DNA of 35,453 nt from positions 1-35,453 of the forward strand of contig NZ_JADDIX010000036.1 of NCBI RefSeq assembly GCF_015070855.1, read 5' to 3'. The notes beneath the pieces were generated by a model. The model searched no databases. It saw only the letters and a program-made list of their open reading frames with translations, and was not told where the DNA came from. Origin of the DNA: Pseudomonas lopnurensis (GTDB lineage: Bacteria; Pseudomonadota; Gammaproteobacteria; Pseudomonadales; Pseudomonadaceae). Both the position numbers and the translations under genes were made by a program. This document shows positions 1-6,977 of the stretch, piece after piece; position 1 is the stretch's first letter, and each line of letters starts with the position of its first letter.

Positions 1-77
1 AAAAGCGAGTTGACAGTCAGGGAAGTGGGTAAATTGGCAGTCGCCAAACATCCCAACCCCCACACCCTGCTGTCACC

Positions 78-1137
78 GTGCATCCTATTGATCTTGCTGC
101 TTTCTGGCCAGGCTACGAAGTCGTCGCTTGTCGCCAATCCACCGATAACACCCTACTGATCGAGCTCGAACCTCAAGCCGACTGTGTCCCCAAATGCGGA
201 CGCTGCAACCAAGCCTGTCCGTTGATCCATGAGCGACGGATTCGCCGGGTGCGTGATCGCGATCTGCTTGACCAGCGTGTCCTGCTTCAACTGCCGGTAC
301 GCCGTGTCGATTGCCTGTGCTGTGGGCGGGTAACCGAGCGGATTGACTGGCTTGAGCCGGCGTCGCGCCTGACTCAGCGCTTGCGTGTCTGGCTAGAAGG
401 CTTGCTGCAACTGCTGCCCATCAGCCACGTCAGCCGCCTCACCGGATTGCATTGGCACACCCTCAAGACGCTGGACAAGCGCCGCCTGGAGGCCTCGGTT
501 GGCGCTTTCGAACCAGGCGAAGTGCGCCGTCTGGTGATGGATGAGTTCGCCCTGCACAAGGGCCATCGCTATGCCACGGTGATCATGGATGCCGAGCGCA
601 CGCGTGTGTTGTGGGTCGGGCATGGCAACAGCCGTGAGGCGATTCGCCCGTTCTTCGAATTGCTGGGCGAGCACTGCCAGCAGATCGAGGCTGTGGCAAT
701 GGACATGAATACGGCCTTTGACCTGGAGGTGAAGCAGCATTGCCCACAGGCCGAAGTGGTATACGACCTATTCCATGTGCTGGCGCGCTATGGCCGCGAT
801 GTGATCGACCGTATCCGTGTCGACCAGGCCAACCTCCTGCGCCAGGACAAACCCGCGCGCAAGGTCGTCAAGCAAAGCCGCTGGCTGCTGCTACGCAATC
901 GCGAAAATCTCAAGGAGGGACAAGCCGTGCAACTGCAGGAACTGCTCGCTGCCAACCAGCCGCTGGCCACGGTCTATGTGCTCAAGGATGCCCTGAAGGA
1001 AGTCTGGTACGCCCCCAGTGTGCGAGAGGCGGATCAAGGTGATCAAGCGCATGGCCTACGGCTTCCGGGACTCGGACTATTTCTTGCTGAAAATCAAGGC
1101 CGCCTTCCCCGGAAAAGGCGCGATGAACTCTTTTTAA
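78..1137 (+). pseudogene. ISL3-family transposase, internally deleted and frameshifted
   Basis: The reading frame encodes an ISL3-type transposase. An N-terminal zinc-binding cluster has Cys36, Cys40, Cys43 and Cys47, followed by CLCC at 79-82. An HTH-like region lies near 110-135 and the first two catalytic acids are Asp155 (in MDEFALHKGH) and Asp209 (in AMDMN). After APSVREA (base about 1028) the frame stops matching the family. The conserved family C-terminus RIKVIKRMAYGFRDSDYF is instead encoded in the +1 frame from about 1027 and ends at a TAA at 1135-1137. From family knowledge roughly 65-75 residues are missing between these blocks, including the third catalytic Glu just before NNRIK. 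The protein should therefore be inactive. The frame read straight through ends at 1184, but its tail is nonsense. I found no convincing terminal inverted repeats, so the element ends are undefined. Confidence 0.87.
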
Positions 1138-1387
1138 CGTCGCAGCGACGGCCGCCGGGAATGGCAAGCCATAAAAAATTGTAGCCACAGGGCTTGGGCG
1201 AATCCGCCGGATGTTGCGCGGACCGTTCGTCGTGGCCGTCGGCTAGGCGCGGTGGCTGGGCATCAGCGCGAGGGGTGCATCGGAAGCGACAAATTCGCGC
1301 ACGATGACCGAAAATCTCATCTTTACACTGCGCGGAGTGCGCCAGTACCGTTGGGACTGACTTGTCGCCATGCCCAAGAGGTCGAGG

Positions 1388-2407
1388 ATGAAGTACACAC
1401 CGAAAGCACTTCTGGCAGTAGGGTTAGGCATTGCCCTGACCCAGCCGGTATTCGCAGAAGACATGCCGCTCAAGGTGGTGCTGGACTGGGCCTTCGAAGG
1501 TCCCCAGGCGATGTGGTCGGCAGCCGCCAACAGTGGCTGCTTCCCGGAGAAGAAACTCGATGTGTCGATCGATCGCGGGTTCGGCTCGGGCGACACCATC
1601 AGCAAAGTGGCGGCGGGCTCCTACGACATCGGCGTGGCCGACTTCGGCAGTATCGTCGCCTATAACGCCAGGCACCCGGGCAACCCGCTGGTGGCGACCT
1701 TCATCGTCAGCGACCGCTCCTCGGCGTCGGTCAACGTGCTCAGGTCGTCCGGCATCACCTCGCCCAAGCACTTGGAAGGCAAGCGCATCGCCGACACCCA
1801 GGGTGAAGCCAGCCGCGTGCTGTTCCCGGCCTTCGCCAAGGAGAACGGCATCGATCCGCAGAAGATTTCCTGGATCAACGTCTCGGTCAACCTGCGCCAG
1901 GCCAGCGTGGTTCGCGGTCAGGCCGATGCGGCCGCTGGGCACCTCCTCACCGTGGTCAACGGGCTGCGCGCACTGGGTGTGAAGAAGGAGGAGATTTTCA
2001 GCATGCCGTTCGCCGAGTACGGCGTCGACGTGCCGGGCAACGCGGTGATCGCCAAGCCGGCCTGGGCCCAGGCCCACCCGCAGCAGATGCGCGACTTCCT
2101 CAGCTGCACGGTGGTGGGGATCAAGACCACCATCAGCGACCCCAAGGCGGCGATCGCCTCGCTCAAGCCGTACAACTCGATGCTCGACGCCGACTACGAA
2201 GCCGAGCACCTGGCGTTCGCCACCCAGGTCGCGGTGCTCACCCCGCACGTGAAACAGAGCGGCCTGAGCAACATCGATCCGGCGCGGCTGAACCGCTCCA
2301 TTGAACAGATCAGCGAAGCCCTGGGTGTCGAGCGGCCGCTGACCAGTCAGGTCTTTACCGCCGACTACCTGCCGCCGCAGAGCGAGCTGAGCGTCAGCGC
2401 CCCGTAA
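1388..2407 (+). CDS. ABC transporter periplasmic substrate-binding protein (NMT1/THI5, SsuA/TauA-like)
   Basis: This is a 339-residue periplasmic solute-binding protein. The first 23 residues form a Sec signal peptide (Lys-containing n-region, AVGLGIALTQ core, cleavage after PVFA). The mature part begins with VVLDWAFEG, the LDW block typical of the NMT1/THI5 and SsuA/TauA families. It continues with the family's AAGSYDIGVADFGS segment. The start is placed at the ATG at 1388 because AAGAGG at 1376-1381 sits six bases ahead of it; an upstream ATG at 1370 has no comparable site and would add six residues before the signal peptide. The ATPase and permease genes follow, so this is the specificity component of a three-gene importer. 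Relatives bind sulfonates, taurine, hydroxymethylpyrimidine or aromatic acids. The ligand cannot be told here, but the neighbouring oxygenase genes favour an organic acid or sulfonate. Confidence 0.88.
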   Translation: MKYTPKALLAVGLGIALTQPVFAEDMPLKVVLDWAFEGPQAMWSAAANSGCFPEKKLDVSIDRGFGSGDTISKVAAGSYDIGVADFGSIVAYNARHPGNPLVATFIVSDRSSASVNVLRSSGITSPKHLEGKRIADTQGEASRVLFPAFAKENGIDPQKISWINVSVNLRQASVVRGQADAAAGHLLTVVNGLRALGVKKEEIFSMPFAEYGVDVPGNAVIAKPAWAQAHPQQMRDFLSCTVVGIKTTISDPKAAIASLKPYNSMLDADYEAEHLAFATQVAVLTPHVKQSGLSNIDPARLNRSIEQISEALGVERPLTSQVFTADYLPPQSELSVSAP

Positions 2408-2611
2408 TACGCACAACCGAGTCAGCGGGCATCACCATTGCAGGGTGCTCGATCCGGCCGGCTCCACCTGCGGAGCCGACCATGCTGTTAGCCACGTGCC
2501 GGTCCTTGCGACCGAACTAGAAGAGGCATGCCAGTCCGAGCCGGGTGCTGTACCGATCAGCGCGCCAGCACATTGTGCCGACGGTAATGCCAAAAAGATG
2601 AGGAGCATCGG

Positions 2612-3487
2612 GTGTTGAGTATCAGCGAACGTACTATGGGCGCCTTCGCCTATGCCGAGGGGGGCAGCGCGCCGCCCGGACCGGTGGCGACCCCGTCCAC
2701 GGAACAACCCTACGTCGATCTGCGCAACGTCAGCCTGGTCTATGGTGACGAGGCCGACCAGATGCTGGCCATCGACCGCCTGGACCTGAAGGTCCGCGAA
2801 GGCGAGTTCGTCGCCGTGGTCGGTCCGTCCGGCTGTGGCAAGTCGACCCTGATGAAGCTGGTGACCGGGCTGTTGCCGCCGGACAGTGGTGCGGTGTTCA
2901 TCCAGGGCAAGAAGGCCAACGGCCCGGTGGCGGGCGTCGGCATGGCGTTCCAGAACTCTACTCTGCTGCCCTGGCGCTCGACCCTGAGCAACGTGATGCT
3001 GCCCTTCGAACTGGTGCAGCCGCACCGCAAGCGTTTTCACCGGCACGCCGATGAATACGTCGAGAAGGCCAAACGCCTGCTGGATACGGTCGGCCTGCTG
3101 GAATTCGCCGACAAGTTTCCCTGGGAACTGTCCGGCGGCATGCAGCAGCGCGCCAACGTCTGCCGCGCGCTGGTCCACGAACCCAAGCTGCTGATGCTCG
3201 ACGAGCCCTTCGGTGCGCTCGATGCCTTCACCCGCGAAGAGCTGTGGCTGATGACCCAGAACCTCTGGCTGAAGCAGCGCTTCAGCACGATTCTGGTCAC
3301 CCACGACCTGCGCGAGGCGGTGTTCCTTGCCGACCGCGTGATCGTGCTGAGCAAGCGACCCGGTAGGATCATCCTCGAGCGCCAGGTCGACATTCCGCGA
3401 CCGCGCGCGCTGAGCTGCACCTTCGAGTCGCTGTTCAGCGAAATCGTCCATGACATACGCGAGAAGATCGTCGAGGCGCGCGGCTGA
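2612..3487 (+). CDS. ABC transporter ATP-binding protein (SsuB/TauB-like)
   Basis: This 291-residue cytoplasmic ATPase energises the importer. Walker A is GPSGCGKST (71-79), the Q-loop glutamine is near 114, the signature LSGGMQQR is at 173-180, Walker B is LLMLDEP (193-199) and the H-loop is VTHD. All are intact. The PWRSTLSNVMLP stretch after the Q-loop is typical of nitrate/sulfonate/taurine ATPases. The first 30 or so residues are an extension beyond the usual family start. The GTG start at 2612 is chosen because AGGAG at 2601-2605 precedes it by six bases. A 204-base gap with a small GC hairpin (2459-2478) separates it from the binding-protein gene, so it may be transcribed at a different level. 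Its stop overlaps the permease start by one base (TGATG), which implies translational coupling. Confidence 0.93.
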   Translation: MLSISERTMGAFAYAEGGSAPPGPVATPSTEQPYVDLRNVSLVYGDEADQMLAIDRLDLKVREGEFVAVVGPSGCGKSTLMKLVTGLLPPDSGAVFIQGKKANGPVAGVGMAFQNSTLLPWRSTLSNVMLPFELVQPHRKRFHRHADEYVEKAKRLLDTVGLLEFADKFPWELSGGMQQRANVCRALVHEPKLLMLDEPFGALDAFTREELWLMTQNLWLKQRFSTILVTHDLREAVFLADRVIVLSKRPGRIILERQVDIPRPRALSCTFESLFSEIVHDIREKIVEARG

Positions 3488-4254
3488 TGAGCAAATCCCG
3501 GAAATCCTCGATAGAAAACGTCATGCCCTGGGTGACCACGCTGGTGCTGCTGGTGCTCTGGCAGATTGTTTCCACGGCGCTGGGCAGCGCCAGCCTGATG
3601 CTGCCGGCGCCCACCGAGATCGCCAGGTCGATCATCGATCACTACGACGTGATCTGGCCGAACGCCCTGCAGACGCTCTACACCACGGGCCTGGGCTTCG
3701 CCTTCGCGGTGGTCTTCGGCATGCTCTTCGGCCTCGCCATCGGCGCCTCGCCGCTGATCTACCGCGGCTTTTACCCGCTGCTGATCGCCTTCAACGCGGT
3801 GCCGAAGGTGGCCCTGGTGCCGATCTTCGTGCTCTGGTTCGGCATCGGTGCGGTGCCGGCGATGGTGACCGCGTTCTCCCTGGCGGTGTTCCCGATCATC
3901 GTCAACGTCGCCACCGGGCTGTCCACCATCGACCCGGAAATGGAGGACGTGATGCGCTCCCTCGGGGCCAAGCGCCTGGATATCCTGACCAAGATCGGCA
4001 TCCCGCGGATGACGCCCTATCTGTTCGCCTCGCTGAAGATCTCCATCACCCTGGCTTTCGTCGGCTCGGTGCTCTCGGAAACCATTGCCTCCAACGAAGG
4101 CATTGGCTTCCTCATGCAGGCGGCCTCGTCGCGTTTCGACGTGCCGTTGGTGTTCGCCGGGCTGATCGTGATCGCCGCGATGGCGGTGCTCGCCTACCAG
4201 GCTTGCGTGCTGATCGAAGGACGCTTCACCCGCTGGGCAACCCGCGGCAAATAA
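3487..4254 (+). CDS. ABC transporter permease (SsuC/TauC-like)
   Basis: This is a 255-residue inner-membrane permease of the BPD-transport type. Hydrophobic segments lie near residues 14-32, 68-92, 96-118, 120-145, 183-205 and 215-240, giving about six helices. The cytoplasmic EAA-type loop reads EDVMRSLGAKRLDILTKIGIP and is the docking site for the ATPase. The LPAPTEIARS block after the first helix is typical of SsuC/TauC-type permeases. The ATG overlaps the TGA of the ATPase gene by one base. After the stop, 270 bases without a gene lead to exbB. That stretch has a short perfect stem at 4316-4332 with no T-run, and AT-richer sequence near 4375-4510 that may hold the exbB promoter. Confidence 0.92.
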   Translation: MSKSRKSSIENVMPWVTTLVLLVLWQIVSTALGSASLMLPAPTEIARSIIDHYDVIWPNALQTLYTTGLGFAFAVVFGMLFGLAIGASPLIYRGFYPLLIAFNAVPKVALVPIFVLWFGIGAVPAMVTAFSLAVFPIIVNVATGLSTIDPEMEDVMRSLGAKRLDILTKIGIPRMTPYLFASLKISITLAFVGSVLSETIASNEGIGFLMQAASSRFDVPLVFAGLIVIAAMAVLAYQACVLIEGRFTRWATRGK

Positions 4255-4524
4255 AGAATGCGATGACCCTGGTGCCATCGATTCGACTTGGCCTGCTCTA
4301 GAACAGGCGGCACTTCAGGTTCGGCGAACCTGACGATGTCGCCGATGGCCGGGTTCGAACAACACGCCTGACTGCCCTTAATAAACTTGATGCCGGTTCA
4401 GTTCGTCGGTGTGAGTTCGCTTTGCCTGGTAATTACGGGTTGGTGAACTTCGAACAACTCTGAACTGTATGGCCGGACTGCAAGACCAGACATTTACCGT
4501 TAATGCCCTGCGCAAGGATCAGAC

Positions 4525-5139
4525 ATGTTAGAAGCCGTTATTCAATACTCGAAAGACTCGTGGGGCATCATTCCTCTGATGCTGGTGATTTTCATCATCG
4601 GTATTGCGGTGATTATCGAGCGCTACTTCTTCTTTCGTAAAAGCATCAAGTCCGGTGCGAGTCTGGATGCCGACCTGAAACATGTCGCCCAGGGCAATCT
4701 GGAGGACGCGAAGAAGGTTGCCGAGCATTACGGGCGCACCGCCCAGGGCAAACTGGTGACGGCGGCGCTGGCGGCCAGCGGCAAGACCGAGGCGGCGCTG
4801 GAGCGCGAGGTCGACGAAACCATCATGGTTCAGGTGCCGTACCTGGACCGCAATCTCTGGGTGCTCGACACCTGCGTCACTCTCGGGCCGCTGCTCGGCC
4901 TGCTCGGCACCATCATCCACATGATCCAGGTTTTCAGCGTGCTCGCCACCAACAGCTCGCAGCAGGTCAGTTCGGTGACCGGACCGATCGCCCATGCGCT
5001 GGTGGCCACCGCCGTCGGCCTGTGCATTGCCATCACCTGCGTGGTGTTTCTCAACTATTTCAACAAGCGCATCCGCCTGGTCGTCAACCAGATGGAGCTG
5101 ATCAAGTCGATGCTGGTCAGCCGCTTCGCGACTTTCTGA
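4525..5139 (+). CDS. exbB: ExbB/TolQ/MotA-family proton channel protein
   Basis: This 204-residue inner-membrane protein forms, with ExbD, the proton-driven motor that energises TonB. It has an N-terminal transmembrane helix (about 13-37), a long cytoplasmic loop, and two C-terminal helices. LGPLLGLLGTIIHMIQVF (about 113-130) and ITGPIA-like VTGPIAHALVATAVGL (about 145-160) are the hallmark MotA/TolQ/ExbB segments. It is the short ExbB form, without the extended periplasmic N-terminus of Pseudomonas ExbB1. The ATG at 4525 follows AAGGA a few bases upstream. exbD starts 27 bases after its stop. Its position next to exbD, tonB and a TonB-dependent receptor gene marks it as part of a dedicated transport system rather than the Tol-Pal system. 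Confidence 0.93.
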   Translation: MLEAVIQYSKDSWGIIPLMLVIFIIGIAVIIERYFFFRKSIKSGASLDADLKHVAQGNLEDAKKVAEHYGRTAQGKLVTAALAASGKTEAALEREVDETIMVQVPYLDRNLWVLDTCVTLGPLLGLLGTIIHMIQVFSVLATNSSQQVSSVTGPIAHALVATAVGLCIAITCVVFLNYFNKRIRLVVNQMELIKSMLVSRFATF

Positions 5140-5166
5140 GCCCACGCCGCAGCGGAGAAGTTTCCC

Positions 5167-5571
5167 ATGGCCAAGAAATCCTCATACTTAGGCTCGGAGC
5201 AGCACGCGCGCATCGAGATCATTCCGATGATCGATGTGATGATGTTCCTGCTGGTGTTCTTCGTGTTGATCATGCTTGAGATGATCCAGGGCGCAGGCAT
5301 CACCCTGGACCTGCCGCAATCCTCGTCCCAGGACCCGATCGAATCAGTCACCCTCAACATCGGCGTGTCCGTCGACGGCGGTCTCTACGTGGACGGCGCG
5401 CTGATGGATGACGCCCAACTCGGCGCCAAGCTGGCCGAGATGCAGCAGACCGGCAAGCTCGACGTGGTGATCGCCGGCGACCGCGGCAGCCAGTACGAAA
5501 GCGTCATCCACGCGATGGACCTGGTGCGTGGCGCCGGGATCAGCGCCATCGGCCTGGCGACGCAAAAGTGA
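5167..5571 (+). CDS. exbD: ExbD/TolR-family biopolymer transport protein
   Basis: This 134-residue protein has a short cytoplasmic N-terminus, one transmembrane helix (about 21-42) and a periplasmic domain. Asp23, in IPMIDVMMFLLVFFV, corresponds to the essential protonatable aspartate of ExbD (Asp25 in E. coli). The periplasmic LDLPQSSSQ segment is typical for the family, as is the C-terminal VIHAMDLVRGAGISAIGLAT. A GGAG site lies about a dozen bases before the ATG, which is somewhat far. The stop codon TGA at 5569-5571 shares its last base with the likely tonB ATG, so ExbD and TonB are probably made by coupled translation. With exbB it forms the motor complex. Confidence 0.93.
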   Translation: MAKKSSYLGSEQHARIEIIPMIDVMMFLLVFFVLIMLEMIQGAGITLDLPQSSSQDPIESVTLNIGVSVDGGLYVDGALMDDAQLGAKLAEMQQTGKLDVVIAGDRGSQYESVIHAMDLVRGAGISAIGLATQK

Positions 5572-6296
5572 TGGGCGAGAACAGACAGTCAACGGTTCGC
5601 AGCGGTGCGCTCTGGGCCGCGGAAGACCGCCATGAGCACCACCACCTGCCGATGCCACTGGCGCTCGGCGGCGCGGCGCTGCTGGTGGCGCTGGCGATTG
5701 CCGCCTTCGCCCTCATCGAGCTCAAGCCGGCGCCACAGGAAGAACCGCCGCAGGTGACCCGGGTGAGCATGGTGGAGATTCCGCCGCCAGCGCCGCCGCC
5801 ACCGCCACCCCCGGAGCCGCCGCCGCCTCCACCACCGCCTCCACCTCCGCCGCCGGTTGCGCCACCACCGCCGAAGAAGCCGCCACCACCGAAGCAGGTC
5901 GAGCCGCCCAAGCCGGTGCCCAAGCCACAGCCGCCGGTTGCGCCAGCGCCCGTACCGCCGCCGGTGCCGCCGCCATCCCCTCCGCCGCCGCCTCCACCGG
6001 CACCCAGGGCGAGCAAGGACGCCGTGGCCCTGTCGCGGAGCGTGCCGGTTTATCCACGGCAGGCGCGGCAGGCGAAGATCGAAGGGCAGGTGACGCTGGA
6101 GCTGCTGATTCGTCCGGACGGTTCGGTCGCCAGCGTCAGGGTGCTGTCCTCCAGGCCGCCGCGGTTGTTCGACTCGGCGGCGGTGGACGCGGTGAAGAAC
6201 TGGAAATTCCAGCCACGCACCGTCGATGGCGTCGCCGTCGAGCAGCATGCCCAGCAGACCATCAGGTTCGGTCTCAAGCAGATCAGCATCCAGTGA
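5571..6296 (+). CDS. tonB: TonB energy-transducing protein with long polyproline spacer
   Basis: The TonB-type protein links the ExbBD motor to outer-membrane receptors. After a His-rich cytoplasmic stretch (HEHHH) there is one transmembrane anchor (about 30-50). Then comes a very proline-rich periplasmic spacer (about 60-145) with runs of up to 13 prolines and Pro-Lys pairs. The C-terminal TonB domain begins with VPVYPRQARQAKIEGQVTL and ends with FDSAAVDAVKNWKFQP and QTIRFGL. The ATG at 5571 overlaps the exbD stop; a GTG three bases earlier in the same frame would add one residue. Coding DNA for the spacer is a CCN repeat at roughly 5780-6005, so the length may vary between strains. A rho-independent terminator follows at 6377-6407. 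Its adjacency to a receptor gene suggests a receptor-specific TonB rather than the housekeeping one. Confidence 0.93.
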   Translation: MGENRQSTVRSGALWAAEDRHEHHHLPMPLALGGAALLVALAIAAFALIELKPAPQEEPPQVTRVSMVEIPPPAPPPPPPPEPPPPPPPPPPPPPVAPPPPKKPPPPKQVEPPKPVPKPQPPVAPAPVPPPVPPPSPPPPPPPAPRASKDAVALSRSVPVYPRQARQAKIEGQVTLELLIRPDGSVASVRVLSSRPPRLFDSAAVDAVKNWKFQPRTVDGVAVEQHAQQTIRFGLKQISIQ

Positions 6297-6376
6297 CCGC
6301 CTACCGCGCCCGCCCGGGCGCGGTCGCCACCCTCGCTTTCATCGTGCTACAGCAGGACACGGAGGTCCGCCTTTTC

Positions 6377-6407
6377 CCGGCGCAGGTCATCTGCTGCCGG
6401 TTTTTTT
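6377..6407 (+). terminator. Rho-independent terminator after tonB
   Basis: CCGGCGCAG pairs with CTGCTGCCGG, with one bulged base, across the five-base loop GTCAT, and is followed directly by seven T residues (6401-6407). It lies 80 bases after the tonB stop on the same strand. A perfect 10-bp GC stem at 6303-6324, immediately after tonB, lacks a T-run and may assist. The terminator separates the exbBD-tonB transcript from the receptor gene. Confidence 0.75.
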
Positions 6408-6423
6408 ATGTCCCGGCTAAGTC

Positions 6424-6535
6424 CCGTAGGGCGTATTGGCCGAAGGCGTAATCCGCCGCACGCCCGTGCGCGGTCGTTCCGGGTAACCCAGCGTTGCGCG
6501 CTAACGACGGAAACGCCTGCGGCGGTTCCATCCTA
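6424..6535. repeat. Degenerate Pseudomonas-type intergenic repeat (CGTAGGGCG ... CCTACGGCG)
   Basis: The stretch begins with CGTAGGGCGTATTGGCC, continues GAAGGCGTAATCCGCC, and ends with CATCCTACGGCG. Its ends are in inverted orientation (GTAGG / CCTAC), and the GCGTATT / AATCCGC segments can partly pair. The style matches the short palindromic CCCTACG repeats at 12013-12033 and 18842-18955. The function is unknown. Together with the 6558-6622 palindrome it fills the middle of a 681-base gene-free gap (6297-6977). Confidence 0.5.
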
Positions 6536-6557
6536 CGGCGCTAAGGCTGCCAGCTTC

Positions 6558-6622
6558 TTGTAGGGGCGAACTTGTTCGCCTGGCTCGGCTTGTCGGTCAG
6601 GCGAACAAGTTCGCCCCTACAA
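6558..6622. repeat. Perfect 23-bp inverted repeat, REP-like
   Basis: The left arm at 6558-6580 (TTGTAGGGGCGAAC and onward) is the exact reverse complement of the right arm at 6600-6622, with a 19-base spacer. The TGTAGG-GGCGAA core resembles the repetitive extragenic palindromes common in pseudomonads. It lies between a terminated operon and the receptor promoter region. There is no T-run, so a terminator role is not evident. I infer a REP doublet. Confidence 0.8.
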
Positions 6623-6659
6623 ACGCAGCCGGGCATGGCGCTGTTCGCCAATCAAAGAC

Positions 6660-6977
6660 TGGCCCCTTCGAGCCACTAATTATTAGTCCCGCCAAACCTA
6701 ATTAATCGTCTTTCCCTTCCTGTAACAGGCTCGTTTCATTCGCGTACGACATCGGCGAATTTTTCGCGGCGTACCGCTGATTTATTGATATTTACGAATA
6801 CCCCCAAGCCCTTTAGGTTTGCCTCAAACGAGGGCGCCGCCCGGATGCGGCGAACATATCGTGATCAGCCTTGCAGCGATGTAACCAAGTACAATTCCCA
6901 ACTTGGCAGTCAGTGAATTCGACTGAACAGGGCGCATGTATAAGAAATGAATTCATATAACTATACAGGAGCCTTGT
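6660..6977 (+). promoter_or_regulatory. AT-rich upstream region of the TonB-dependent receptor gene
   Basis: Composition shifts to AT-rich here compared with the flanking genes, as expected for a promoter region. A 13-base palindrome ACTAATTATTAGT lies at 6675-6687 and could be an operator. Further AT-rich patches lie near 6779-6800 and 6940-6965. I could not pick a single convincing -35/-10 pair or a clear Fur box. The receptor's AGGAG ribosome-binding site is at 6967-6971. Confidence 0.4.

Noticed and set aside
1424..2416. 330-residue open frame on the - strand opposite the ABC binding protein gene
   Set aside because: It is Arg/His/Gly-rich with no motif, mirrors a well-supported gene, and is a typical high-GC shadow.
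3037..4278. 413-residue - strand frame opposite the ATPase and permease genes
   Set aside because: Composition is dominated by His, Arg, Gly and Asp, it has no domain, and both opposing genes have clear families.
4316..4332. Perfect short stem after the permease gene as a terminator
   Set aside because: The loop is only three bases and no T-run follows, so I do not call it.
5540..6016. Glycine-rich - strand frame opposite tonB
   Set aside because: The glycine runs are the reverse of the TonB proline codons; there is no ribosome-binding site or family pattern.
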